This document shows, one piece after another, positions 1 to 8,745 of a stretch of DNA of 64,000 bases. The notes beneath the pieces are model-generated. The model made no database searches, was not told the origin of the DNA, and saw only the letters and a program-made list of their open reading frames with translations. The translations under genes were made by a program, and so were the position numbers. This DNA is from Neoalteromonas facilis (GTDB lineage: Bacteria > Pseudomonadota > Gammaproteobacteria > Enterobacterales > Alteromonadaceae). The stretch lies in contig NZ_PEAY01000001.1 of the NCBI RefSeq assembly GCF_002807665.1, forward strand, positions 558,001 to 622,000, given 5' to 3'. Each line of letters begins with the position of its first letter. The first letter of the stretch is position 1.

Positions 1-1762
1 AGAACTTCACTGGCGTTGAAGATACCGTCAAATCAACATTTGCTACTGCCTGACCAACAGAGTCGGATACGAACACTGCAATTTCTTTCATATATGAAGC
101 TGAGTCAGGAATATTAATATCCTTACCCGTACCAATTGATAGGTCAAACGCTCGCTCACCAACCGTCAACGTTGTAAAGTTTGTTACCGCTGGGTTATCA
201 GATACTGTTGCATGAACAATAACAGCATCTTCACTGCTGGTTGCATTACTGGTGTATACGGTCGATGCAATACCGTTGCTATCCGTTGTAGCGGTGCTCG
301 GCTCGATGCTACCACCACTGATATCGTCAAGGCGGAACTCAAGTAGTTTACCTTTCACCAAGTTACCAGACCCATCACGTACGATTGCAGTAATAGTACT
401 CTTCTTGCCTTCTGGACCAATTAGATCCGGTGATGCATCAACGTAGATTGTTTGTGCATCTGTCGCGATAAACTCAACCGAACCACGTGCAGTCACTTCA
501 TTGCCACCGCCATCAACACCTAAGGCTGAGAGTGATGAAACACCTGCATCAGTTGAGCTAATGCTAAATGAAGCAACACCGTTCGAATCCGTTTGCTGAG
601 CATTGGTGTTTAATGTGCCGCGAGACGCCGTTAGCGAGACAGTACCACCCACTAGCGGAGTGCCATCTTTATACCAACGAATACGAATCGTCGCATTTTC
701 ACCTAACTCAACATCTTCTGTCGGTAACGTTGAGAAACTAAAATCATCCTCTTGCACCACTATATCAATACTGGTTTCAGTGTTTAGCGCCGATGCAACA
801 ATGGTATCCGTGCCTGATACCGATGAGCTGTAATTAACCGTTACCTGACCATTTTCATTGGTTGACGGAGACGTATTGTCTAACGTGCCAAATTGAGCAC
901 TCAATTGAACAGTTTGATTAGGGATACCTGTACCATCAGAATCGGCAACAATGATCGTGACTGGTGAGCTATCATCGATAATCACGCTTGATGGTGCATT
1001 CAAGTTTATTTCAGTTCCTACGACTTCTACGTCTACCGTATTAGTCAAGTTGCTGGTTGAAGCTGTTGCCGTAATCGTACGTAGTGCTTTATTAGACGTA
1101 GAAAGTAATGCCCGCGCGGTACCATCAGCTTGTGTGACAGCATTTACAATTTGCAGTGACGCATCTTGGTTTGCAGAGAAATCTACTTGAATACCTTCCA
1201 TTAAAATATTTTGCTCATTCTTAACTAACGCAATCAGCTCGACTTGATCCGAGCCACTCGACGCGAGTTGAATAGACGATGCAAAGAATTCTAATGAAGT
1301 CGGCAATTCTCCGACGATAACTGAACCTGATGATTTAAACCCGACTGATGCGGTTTCAGCAGTGCCAGCGTTCGCCAATACTAAACCGTCACCTGAATCT
1401 TCACCGACCAGAATGTCGATGGTAGCGACGCCATCACTTCCTGTTAACGCCGTTCCTGTGTCATTACCAAATTCAGCTAAACCATCGATGCTGAAAGAAA
1501 ATGTCACCAGTTCGTCGTTCACCGGATCGCCATCTTGGGTAACGGTGGCGACAATAGTCAGCGGTGCGCCTGATGCTAATTCATTTTGCGGTTGACCATC
1601 ACTATCTACTATTTGCAGTGATATGGCCATGACCGATGCTGTAGGGGGATCTGGTTCTATAGTTCCTTCTCGGGAGATTTCTCCCCCGCCGCCACATGCC
1701 GCAAGTAACAGGCTGAGCATCATAAAGATTATTTTAGGTATTGATGATAGCTTTACATTCAT
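1..1762 (-). CDS. Ig-like (Big_1/invasin-type) repeat lipoprotein, N-terminal part
   Basis: The minus-strand frame is open from an ATG at 1762 to the window edge (about 587 residues seen; the C-terminus is missing). The start encodes a lipoprotein signal: a hydrophobic stretch ending in LLLAAC followed by GGGGE, so the Cys should be lipidated and the protein exported to the envelope. After it come roughly five Ig-like modules of about 100 residues, each with the Big_1/invasin pattern of 'DG.PV...V.FS' near its start and 'TDSNG.A' before its end. This resembles surface or periplasmic adhesin/stalk proteins. A weak GGGGA ribosome site lies just upstream. It is divergent from the symporter gene at 1881. 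Ligand unknown; Ig-repeat class is well supported, adhesion is inferred. Confidence 0.8.
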   Translation of the reverse strand, partial: MNVKLSSIPKIIFMMLSLLLAACGGGGEISREGTIEPDPPTASVMAISLQIVDSDGQPQNELASGAPLTIVATVTQDGDPVNDELVTFSFSIDGLAEFGNDTGTALTGSDGVATIDILVGEDSGDGLVLANAGTAETASVGFKSSGSVIVGELPTSLEFFASSIQLASSGSDQVELIALVKNEQNILMEGIQVDFSANQDASLQIVNAVTQADGTARALLSTSNKALRTITATASTSNLTNTVDVEVVGTEINLNAPSSVIIDDSSPVTIIVADSDGTGIPNQTVQLSAQFGTLDNTSPSTNENGQVTVNYSSSVSGTDTIVASALNTETSIDIVVQEDDFSFSTLPTEDVELGENATIRIRWYKDGTPLVGGTVSLTASRGTLNTNAQQTDSNGVASFSISSTDAGVSSLSALGVDGGGNEVTARGSVEFIATDAQTIYVDASPDLIGPEGKKSTITAIVRDGSGNLVKGKLLEFRLDDISGGSIEPSTATTDSNGIASTVYTSNATSSEDAVIVHATVSDNPAVTNFTTLTVGERAFDLSIGTGKDINIPDSASYMKEIAVFVSDSVGQAVANVDLTVSSTPVKF

Positions 1763-1880
1763 TGGTTTTCCCCGCTATGGTTTCCATCCACTGACCACAG
1801 TTTGGTGTCTAAAAAGGTTCAGGTTAATCGGCAAACTTGTTAGGCTATCAACTACAACAACAATAACACTCGGAAATTGC

Positions 1881-3233
1881 ATGTCTGAAGCTCCTACTAC
1901 TAAATATAGCCTAACTGCACGAATTTTTATCGGCATGATTGCCGGAATCGTTATCGGCAGTTTGCTTCAACTTCTCGCTGATGATAGCGGAGATTTACTC
2001 ATTAGCCTATTTGGTATGGAGTTTTCCGCGTATAGAATTTTAGTAGACGGTATATTTTCAACTTTAGGTACTATCTTTATAGCCAGTTTGAAAATGCTGG
2101 TAGTTCCTTTGGTGTTCGTGTCTTTGGTATGTGGTACCAGCAGTTTGTCGGAACCCAGTAAATTAGGCCGCTTAGGTGCGAAATCTATCGGTTTGTATAT
2201 TTTTACAACCTTTATCGCCATTTCAATTGCGATGTTTTTTGCCTTGCTAATCCAGCCGGGGTCTGGTGTAGAGAGACCTACAGACGCTCAATTCAGTGCT
2301 AATCAAGCCCCACCACTGTCTGAAGTATTTATCAATATGTTCCCTTCCAACCCTATTAATTCAATGGCAGAAGGTAACATGCTACAAATTATCGTGTTTG
2401 CCGTGCTATTCGGTATTGCGATGGCGATGACAGGCGATGCCGGCAAACGTATTGGTAAATTCTTCGATGATATCAACACCGTTATCATGAAGTTAGTAAC
2501 GATCATTATGAATCTTGCGCCCTATGGTGTATTTGTATTGATGGCGAAGTTATTTGCGACCGTCGGTACTGATATGTTGGGTAGCTTGGCGAAGTATTTC
2601 TTTTTGGTCTTTTTTGTTTTAATCGCGCATGCCTTATTCACCTATCCCCTTTTACTGAAGTTTTTTACCGGGTTAAACCCAATAATTCTCCTGCGAAAAA
2701 TGCGTGATGCTGCCCTATTTGCATTTAGTACATCAAGCAGCAGTGCGACTTTACCCGTCACACTGGAAACCGCTCGCTACAAGTTAGGGGTAAAACCTAC
2801 AGTATCATCCTTCACCATCCCACTTGGGGCGACCATCAATATGGACGGTACCGCTATCATGCAAGGCGTAGCGACCGTATTCATCGCTCAGGTATACGGC
2901 GTCGACTTATCAACAACAGACATGCTTATGGTTGTAGTCACTGCAACGCTCGCGTCTATCGGCACCGCTGGCGTTCCCGGCGTTGGTTTGATCATGTTAG
3001 CGATGGTACTGCAACAAGTTAATCTGCCAGTCGAGGGTATTGCTTTAATCATCGGTATCGATCGGTTACTCGATATGACACGAACCGTTGTCAATATTAC
3101 CGGTGACTGCACGGTAGCGTGTATCGTGGCTAACAGTGAGAAAGAGTTGGATCGTAACACTTATCATGATCCTGATGCTGGGGGAAGCAAAGAGGAAGTC
3201 GACTTTACCGACTTCTCGCACAATAAACCCTAG
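1881..3233 (+). CDS. Dicarboxylate/amino acid:cation symporter (DAACS family)
   Basis: A 450-residue inner-membrane secondary transporter that would import dicarboxylates or acidic amino acids with Na+ or H+. Family signatures are visible: a serine-rich re-entrant loop SSSSATLP, the NMDGTAI motif in TM7, and DRLLDMTRTVVNITGD in TM8 with the substrate-binding Asp/Arg/Asn. The frame is open back to 1623, but the family N-terminus and an upstream GGA place the start at ATG 1881. Substrate (glutamate, aspartate, C4-dicarboxylate) cannot be decided from sequence alone. A strong terminator follows immediately. Confidence 0.9.
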   Translation: MSEAPTTKYSLTARIFIGMIAGIVIGSLLQLLADDSGDLLISLFGMEFSAYRILVDGIFSTLGTIFIASLKMLVVPLVFVSLVCGTSSLSEPSKLGRLGAKSIGLYIFTTFIAISIAMFFALLIQPGSGVERPTDAQFSANQAPPLSEVFINMFPSNPINSMAEGNMLQIIVFAVLFGIAMAMTGDAGKRIGKFFDDINTVIMKLVTIIMNLAPYGVFVLMAKLFATVGTDMLGSLAKYFFLVFFVLIAHALFTYPLLLKFFTGLNPIILLRKMRDAALFAFSTSSSSATLPVTLETARYKLGVKPTVSSFTIPLGATINMDGTAIMQGVATVFIAQVYGVDLSTTDMLMVVVTATLASIGTAGVPGVGLIMLAMVLQQVNLPVEGIALIIGIDRLLDMTRTVVNITGDCTVACIVANSEKELDRNTYHDPDAGGSKEEVDFTDFSHNKP

Positions 3234-3235
3234 TC

Positions 3236-3263
3236 AAAAAAAGCGCCGATTGGCGCTTTTTTT
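3236..3263. terminator. Bidirectional rho-independent terminator
   Basis: A 12-bp stem (A-tract plus GCGCC pairing with GGCGC plus T-tract, loop GATT) lies between the convergent symporter and SIMPL genes. The A-tract on one side and T-tract on the other let it work in both directions. Confidence 0.9.
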
Positions 3264-3974
3264 TTAATCTGAAAGGTAATATTCAACAGTTGATACCACC
3301 CTCACCTTTTTAATGTGAGGGTTATTATTGTCACGCGCAGAAATCGTGAATTGGCCTTGTGACGCACGTTTAATTTTACCCAGCCGACTTTGAGAGTCAG
3401 ATGCAAACTTTTCCGCTACCTCGCGCGCTTTGCGCGTTGCCTCTTCGACCATCTCAGGTTTAACATCATTTAATCGAGTGAACAAGTACTCGGTTTGGCC
3501 ATTGTAATTCCCACCCGTCAAGACAATGCCCTGTTTACCTAAATCGCTTAATTTCCCCATAACGGCTCGCACGGTATCGATATCGTTAGAATATACAGTG
3601 ACCGTTTGAAAAGCCGTATATCGAAACTCTGCTCGCGCATTACCACCATACTGCTGTGCCGATTTATCGGTAATGTTCGGAGACGAGACCGTAATGTCAT
3701 CATCACCTAATCCGTTGGAGGTTAAAAATTGTTTTATCGCTTGCGTATTTTGTTCAATTTCTTGATACAGCGATGAGAGTTCATTACTGGCAATATTGAA
3801 TTGAATTGGCCAAATGACGATATCTGCAGGGTATTCTCTCTCTGATAACCCTTTGACCGTCACCGAGCGTTCAAACGCCTTAAAATCCAACGCTGACTTA
3901 CCCAGCGTCATACCCAGTAGTAGGCAACCAATGATAAACGAAATACCCAGTATCCAAGGCTTGGATGCATTCAT
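3264..3974 (-). CDS. SIMPL (DUF541) domain protein
   Basis: A 236-residue protein with one N-terminal hydrophobic segment (about residues 7-24, signal anchor or uncleaved signal) followed by a SIMPL/DUF541 domain beginning 'RSVTVKGLSEREYPAD', with the family's SVTVKG-like opening strand and a C-terminal 'VRVVSTVEYYL'. Related YggE-type proteins are envelope-located and linked to oxidative stress, but molecular function is not established. The 5' leader contains the unusual foldable element at 3998-4067. Family call firm, role unknown. Confidence 0.85.
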   Translation of the reverse strand: MNASKPWILGISFIIGCLLLGMTLGKSALDFKAFERSVTVKGLSEREYPADIVIWPIQFNIASNELSSLYQEIEQNTQAIKQFLTSNGLGDDDITVSSPNITDKSAQQYGGNARAEFRYTAFQTVTVYSNDIDTVRAVMGKLSDLGKQGIVLTGGNYNGQTEYLFTRLNDVKPEMVEEATRKAREVAEKFASDSQSRLGKIKRASQGQFTISARDNNNPHIKKVRVVSTVEYYLSD

Positions 3975-3997
3975 AATTTATAAAACCTCGTGTCATT

Positions 3998-4067
3998 ATT
4001 TAACCAATTAACGAAACGAGAGCACGCGTTTCGTTCACTAATCCGCAATTAGAACAATTGGTTAAGT
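3998..4067. other. Nested inverted repeats able to form a three-way junction
   Basis: Outer arms TTAACCAATT (4000-4009) and AATTGGTTAA (4056-4065) are perfect complements and extend by a G-T and an A-T pair to 3998/4067. Inside lie two further hairpins placed end to end: AACGAAACG (4010-4018) with CGTTTCGTT (4027-4035), and CTAAT (4038-4042) with ATTAG (4048-4052). Together they make a closed stem carrying two stem-loops. It lies in the 207-base gap, 24-93 bases upstream of the SIMPL start codon. It could be a structured 5' leader, a small RNA, a protein-binding site or a miniature repeat; no T-tract makes it a terminator. Confidence 0.6.
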
Positions 4068-4181
4068 CACAAATGTACATGAAATGTAGCGACTTTATGC
4101 TCATTTCGCACAAAAAAATGGCACTCGAATACTGAGAAACGATCGCTTATGTAAGTACAGTAAGTAGCTATAAAACGGCTT

Positions 4182-4559
4182 TTACTCACATTCAATGCTT
4201 GGACGTTTAAAGTCCTCTACAATCCAAGCCTCATTTGATGAATTCCAGCGCGCAAATACCGTATAGTGGCAAGGTGTTGAAACCGTTCTACCACCAGAAA
4301 TGGTAGATACTGAATTTACCCAATCTACATGTTTACCGTCCTTTGTCACTTCTGTTGTTGTGACCGTCACCGGATCTGTGTACTCACGATTCTGAACCCA
4401 TTGAAACGCTCTGCGGCCATCGCCCATATCAAACGCGTTATCCGGTGGTCCCATATCAACCATTACGCTTCTTACGTCTTTACCAACAAAACCTTGTAAC
4501 GTTTGCGACATACAGCCGGTTAGCGCCGCAACGATAAATAACAATGCTGCTTTTTTCAT
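4182..4559 (-). CDS. Small hypothetical lipoprotein
   Basis: A 125-residue protein with a lipoprotein signal (KKAALLFIVAALTGC; Cys lipidated) and a short globular domain that I do not recognise. It includes 'GKDVRSVMVDMGPPDNAFDMGDGRRAFQW', which loosely recalls the 'G.....V...LG.P......G...W' layout of BamE/SmpA-like lipoproteins, but the match is weak. Two in-frame ATGs exist; the first (4565) overlaps the upstream stop as TAATG, the second (4559) has AAGGA at a normal distance and is preferred. Probably cotranscribed with the serine hydrolase upstream. Confidence 0.7.
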   Translation of the reverse strand: MKKAALLFIVAALTGCMSQTLQGFVGKDVRSVMVDMGPPDNAFDMGDGRRAFQWVQNREYTDPVTVTTTEVTKDGKHVDWVNSVSTISGGRTVSTPCHYTVFARWNSSNEAWIVEDFKRPSIECE

Positions 4560-4564
4560 AATCA

Positions 4565-5896
4565 TTATTCCTTATTAACGGGTTTAGACATTAAATAATC
4601 GGCTAACGCCTGATAGGCTGGCAATGAAGTTGGATCTATATAGCCATTTTTAGCCAGCGGGTAAGACGACAAACGAACAATCACCATATCAGCTGTAGGA
4701 TCCACGTATATTGTCTGTCCATGCACACCTCTGGCTGCAAATGCCTTGTTTTGATTGTGGAAAACCCACCACATGCTTCTATAACTAGCTCCAGGTAAGG
4801 TTTTATACCCGGCTTGAGCGAATAACTGCTGGTCTCCACCGCTTTGGATACTGTCTAAAACTGAGCTAGGAAAAACTTGAATACCGTTTAATTTGCCGTC
4901 ATTCAGCATCAAAAGACCAATTTTTGCTAAATCTCGTAAACCGGCACTTAAACCACCACCGGCAAACGCAGTACCATAGGCGTCAACCGTCATATAGGCG
5001 TCTTGTTCCGCACCTATTTTTCGCCATATTTTATAAGACAAAAATTCAGCCAATCCCATTCCCGTAATGCGACTAATAACCCAACCCAACGCGTCCGTAT
5101 TGATCGTCTTGTAGCCAAACTCTGAACCATGTTCTGCATTTTGTTTTACCGTTTGCAAGTACTCAAAATAGCCGTTTGGTCCTTTATAATCAGGCGCTTT
5201 AGGTAGTGGGCTTGCAGCCGCAGAGTATTGCCAGATATCCGCTTGAGGATCTGCATAATCCTCACTGTATTGTAGTGACGTAGTCATATCCATTACTTGA
5301 CGAACCGTAGCGCTGCCAAAAGCGCTATCACGCAGTTCAGGAATGATGTCCTGTACAAGTAATGTCTCGTCAAGATAACCTTCAGCGATCAGAATTTCTG
5401 CCATTAGTCCCGTCAATGACTTGGTCATAGACATTGCAGCATGCTGACTTTCCTCGTTTAAACATCCCGAATAATATTCATAAACAATACGACCGCGATG
5501 TAACACAACAACGCCATCGGTGTAATTAGCATCCAATGATTGCCGCCAAGACATCGTTTCATCTTGGTTTAGAGGTTGGAATTGAAGTGAATCGATAGCC
5601 GGATCTAACGCGTAATCAAGCCGGCTCGGAGCCCCAAGGCCACGGCTAACTCGTTTCGTCGGTAATAGCTCTCGAATATGACAAACCGTCCAACGTAATT
5701 TAGGGAAACTAAAATAATTGCTTTGCGGCTGCGTGATGCGCTTTTCAGGTGGGGGTGGCGTGCCTTGCATCCAGGCTAATGACCTAGGGTCTGAAGCCTC
5801 TGCATCTAAGAATTTAACAGGGGAGGAGCTGGCATATGCGAATTGCACAGCGCATATTGCCAATAAACACACACAGTGTGGGTAACGTAACTTCAT
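4565..5896 (-). CDS. Serine hydrolase, class C beta-lactamase / NylB-like family
   Basis: A 443-residue exported protein with a short N-terminal hydrophobic signal (residues 8-22). The catalytic SxxK is SMTK at 156-159, followed by the penicillin-binding-fold helix; 'GGGLSAGLRDLAKIGLLML' and a late 'HGQTIYVDP' segment are typical of the 6-aminohexanoate-dimer hydrolase/esterase branch rather than true AmpC. It may be an esterase, peptidase or amidase in the periplasm; substrate unknown. It is followed directly by a small lipoprotein gene. Confidence 0.82.
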   Translation of the reverse strand: MKLRYPHCVCLLAICAVQFAYASSSPVKFLDAEASDPRSLAWMQGTPPPPEKRITQPQSNYFSFPKLRWTVCHIRELLPTKRVSRGLGAPSRLDYALDPAIDSLQFQPLNQDETMSWRQSLDANYTDGVVVLHRGRIVYEYYSGCLNEESQHAAMSMTKSLTGLMAEILIAEGYLDETLLVQDIIPELRDSAFGSATVRQVMDMTTSLQYSEDYADPQADIWQYSAAASPLPKAPDYKGPNGYFEYLQTVKQNAEHGSEFGYKTINTDALGWVISRITGMGLAEFLSYKIWRKIGAEQDAYMTVDAYGTAFAGGGLSAGLRDLAKIGLLMLNDGKLNGIQVFPSSVLDSIQSGGDQQLFAQAGYKTLPGASYRSMWWVFHNQNKAFAARGVHGQTIYVDPTADMVIVRLSSYPLAKNGYIDPTSLPAYQALADYLMSKPVNKE

Positions 5897-5939
5897 ATGA
5901 CTTGCTGCCTTGCCGGGAAAAGTTGGAGTCGTTTAATAT

Positions 5940-6323
5940 TCATTGTTCTGTTGGCTTTTCTTGCATTATACCAATCAGATTTCCATCAGGATCTTTTAAG
6001 AAACCAATCCATAAATCGTGATCGCTCATTTGAGCAGCCATCGCAGGCACTCTTTCAGCTGTCGCGCCTTGTTCAACAGCATTGGCATAGAAGCCTTCAA
6101 TTTGGCTCACTTTGAAATAGGGTATTGAGTTAGCTCCAATCTGCCCAGAACCTTGAGGCGTGGTAAGCATAATGCGTGTTTCACCGCATTGTAAAAACGC
6201 TAGGTTTTCATTGGGAGAGAATAAAAAAGGTAACGCTAAAACATCCCGGTAAAAGGTTAATGCGCTGCTGATGTCCTTCACCGTTATGGCTAATTGGCCA
6301 ATAGCTTCAATTTGATTGTTCAT
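5940..6323 (-). CDS. VOC-superfamily (glyoxalase/bleomycin resistance-like) protein
   Basis: A 127-residue single vicinal-oxygen-chelate domain with two beta-alpha-beta-beta-beta halves. It opens 'IEAIGQLAITVKDISSALTFYRDVLALPFLF' and ends 'FLKDPDGNLIGIMQE', the usual final strand with the metal-ligand Glu/His position. Such proteins are metal-dependent lyases, dioxygenases or binding proteins; nothing here identifies the substrate. Cytoplasmic, monocistronic or loosely linked with the DUF4177 gene upstream. Confidence 0.85.
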   Translation of the reverse strand: MNNQIEAIGQLAITVKDISSALTFYRDVLALPFLFSPNENLAFLQCGETRIMLTTPQGSGQIGANSIPYFKVSQIEGFYANAVEQGATAERVPAMAAQMSDHDLWIGFLKDPDGNLIGIMQEKPTEQ

Positions 6324-6343
6324 GATTAACTGTTACCTACAGA

Positions 6344-6538
6344 TTATGGCTTACGCTTCATAACACCAGAGAATTCCAATGCAGCTTCCAGCTCACGAAA
6401 ATCAACATTAACCAACTCCCACCCTTGTGCACCAAGCTCATTCAAATAGGCTTCCACATCTTCGCGCCTGCGCCCTTTAAATAACCCCGCTGACTCGACA
6501 TCCTTAGAATCAACAATCTTATATTCAAATCTATCCAT
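6344..6538 (-). CDS. DUF4177-family small protein
   Basis: A 64-residue cytoplasmic protein with the DUF4177 pattern: 'FEYKIV' near the N-terminus, then 'LNELGAQGWELVNV' and a short C-terminal strand. Function of the family is unknown. It lies between lolE and the VOC gene on the same strand, 118 bases downstream of the lolE stop. Confidence 0.75.
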   Translation of the reverse strand: MDRFEYKIVDSKDVESAGLFKGRRREDVEAYLNELGAQGWELVNVDFRELEAALEFSGVMKRKP

Positions 6539-6656
6539 AATTATTCCTGTGAACGCTTAACAAAAAATGCAAGTTAGCTAACTATAGACAGAGCCATCAT
6601 AGTTTGCACAGATGCAAATGCTGGCATTCAAAATAAATTTGGGGTAAACGAATTAT

Positions 6657-7892
6657 CTAATGACTTAAAGCACTTGCAGGAGAGACTTTAGCCGCTTTAG
6701 ACGCCGGGTAAAGCGTAGAAATAATAGTCAGCACGCTGGCGATGACGGCGGTTACCACCACATCGTGCCATTGCAATTCGGTTGGTAAGAAATTGACAAA
6801 ATAGATGTCGCCTGAGAGCAATTGAATACCGACCAAACGCTCTAATGCACCGATCCAATCACTTAAATTGATGGCGGTAATGACACCGAGCAAACACCCT
6901 AAAATTATACCAATAAAGCCATTGATCAGCCCTTGGATTAAAAACGTCAGCCGTATTCGACTGTCATTTAGTCCCATCGTTTTGAGAATACCAATACTTG
7001 AGCGCTTTTCCTCTACCGTCATAACAAGCCCTGAGACGATATTAAAGCACGCTACTGCAATAACCAGCGTCAAGGCAATATATACGATTAAACGCACCAA
7101 CTGTATGTCTTGATATAAATGGCCCTGAGTACGTGTCCAATCAGAAATATAAACGGCTTGGTCAAAATTGTAGCCAATATCGCGCATGGTATTGTAGGCG
7201 TCGAATGGGTCATACAATTCAAAGCGTAAGCCCTGCGCACCATGGTCAATATTAAGTTTTTCAACTGCCACTGATAGCGGTAAAAAGCCTATTTTGTTGT
7301 CCAATTCACCGCCAATCGAAAAACTGCCAATCAGGGTTAGCCATATGGTTTGAGGCGCTTTAAAAGTTAAATCTTCTGTTACTGTCGGTATCAAAAGTTG
7401 GACTTTTTCACCCACGCTCAAGCCCAGAGATTCAACAATACCGGCCGCTAGAATCACACCATTATCTTGTGCCGAAAAAGCCTCTTTGCTTTGCTCATCG
7501 ACATAACTAAACAACGCATTTTGTTCTATTTCAGTCGGCGACAACGCCGTCAGATCAACCGCTTTCATGCTACTTCCCACCTGCAACATACCGGTTAACT
7601 TAGCGTAAGGTTGAACGTGTTTGATTCGACCGTCTTGTGAAAAGGTTCTGGCTGCCATTTGCCAATCGGCAATACCCTGAGACGACACTGCTTGCAGCTC
7701 ACCGTGAGGAATAAAGGATAATACACGCTGTTTAAGTTCTCGCTCGAAACCGTTCATAACGGAAAGCAACAATATCAGTACAAAACAGCCTAATCCGACG
7801 CCAAATGTAGAGGAAAAAGAAATAAACGAAACAAAACCGTTAGTTTGTTTAGCGCGCCTAAAACGGGTGGCTAATTGCCATACCAATGGCAT
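6657..7892 (-). CDS. lolE: Lipoprotein-releasing ABC transporter permease LolE
   Basis: A 411-residue inner-membrane permease with the Lol layout: TM1 near the N-terminus, a large periplasmic domain (about 50-260), then three TMs. It matches LolE better than LolC: 'SVMNGFERELKQRVLSFIPHGE', 'DIQLVRLIVYIALTLVIAVACFNIVS', and 'DIYFVNFLPTELQWHDV' near the end. With LolD and LolC it would extract lipoproteins from the inner membrane for transfer to LolA. The start is ATG 7892, overlapping the lolD stop as TGATG and preceded by GGAGG. No lolC is next to it. Confidence 0.88.
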   Translation of the reverse strand: MPLVWQLATRFRRAKQTNGFVSFISFSSTFGVGLGCFVLILLLSVMNGFERELKQRVLSFIPHGELQAVSSQGIADWQMAARTFSQDGRIKHVQPYAKLTGMLQVGSSMKAVDLTALSPTEIEQNALFSYVDEQSKEAFSAQDNGVILAAGIVESLGLSVGEKVQLLIPTVTEDLTFKAPQTIWLTLIGSFSIGGELDNKIGFLPLSVAVEKLNIDHGAQGLRFELYDPFDAYNTMRDIGYNFDQAVYISDWTRTQGHLYQDIQLVRLIVYIALTLVIAVACFNIVSGLVMTVEEKRSSIGILKTMGLNDSRIRLTFLIQGLINGFIGIILGCLLGVITAINLSDWIGALERLVGIQLLSGDIYFVNFLPTELQWHDVVVTAVIASVLTIISTLYPASKAAKVSPASALSH

Positions 7893-8572
7893 CAACGCAC
7901 CTCCTCTAGGTGACCTGCTGAAAGGCTTAATATTCTATCAAATTGTTCAGCAAAGGCGTTGTCATGAGTAACCACCACAAAAGCGGTATCCAGAGACGCT
8001 CTCAGCTCAGTCAACAATTCGGCGATGGTTTCACCTGTTGCTTTGTCCAAATTACCCGTCGGCTCATCAGCCAATACTAATTGCGGCTCGTTGACCAACG
8101 CCCGGGCAATCGCTACACGTTGTCGTTCACCACCGGATAGTTTGGCGGGTTGATGCTTCAGTCGATGAGAAAGCCCTACTCTATCCAACATACTGGTAGC
8201 TTTTTCTTCGGCTTGCTTTGGATTTATCCCGGCGATCAATAACGGCATCGCAACGTTTTCTAATGCACTAAATTCGGGCAATAAATGATGGAATTGATAA
8301 ACAAAGCCCATCGTGTGATTACGAAAGTCAGCTTGTTGCTGACTATTCATATCAAACAATGCGTTGCCATTTATTTCTATACTACCGCTGGTTGGTGTGT
8401 CTAAGGCGCCAAGAATATGCAGTAATGTTGATTTTCCGGAGCCACTGCTGCCTAGAATCGCGACCTGCTCTCCCGCATTCACACTAAAATTAACATTTTG
8501 TAAAACATCGATGGACTTCTCTCCGTCTTTAAATGATTTACACAGCGCGTGACAAGTTAACAATGGAGGCAT
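7892..8572 (-). CDS. lolD: Lipoprotein-releasing ABC transporter ATPase LolD
   Basis: A 226-residue ABC ATPase: Walker [11 protein letters not shown]-loop region '[19 protein letters not shown]' typical of LolD, signature [15 protein letters not shown], Walker [13 protein letters not shown] and the H-loop VVTHD. It powers lipoprotein release at the inner membrane. The frame is open to a TTG at 8617, but the family length and N-terminus fit ATG 8572 better. It is translationally coupled to lolE. Confidence 0.92.
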   Translation of the reverse strand: MPPLLTCHALCKSFKDGEKSIDVLQNVNFSVNAGEQVAILGSSGSGKSTLLHILGALDTPTSGSIEINGNALFDMNSQQQADFRNHTMGFVYQFHHLLPEFSALENVAMPLLIAGINPKQAEEKATSMLDRVGLSHRLKHQPAKLSGGERQRVAIARALVNEPQLVLADEPTGNLDKATGETIAELLTELRASLDTAFVVVTHDNAFAEQFDRILSLSAGHLEEVR

Positions 8573-8745
8573 AAACAATAGTAGCTTTATCAGATAGATG
8601 CGCGAATGATAACGCAAATTTCAACCAAGCTGACAATTAATCGACGATTTATTTTGTCACTATAACGTCATCAATCGTTCACGATTCTGTCAAGCGAAGG
8701 CTATACGCTATCAATCCGAGTAGATCCTACAGACTTGGACACATT

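Noticed and set aside
252-1595. Several short plus-strand reading frames at the left edge
   Set aside because: They are shadows of the minus-strand Ig-repeat lipoprotein, whose frame is continuous and starts with a lipoprotein signal.
1623-1880. N-terminal extension of the symporter (in-frame ATG at 1623)
   Set aside because: It overlaps the divergent lipoprotein gene, has no family similarity, and ATG 1881 has a proper ribosome site.
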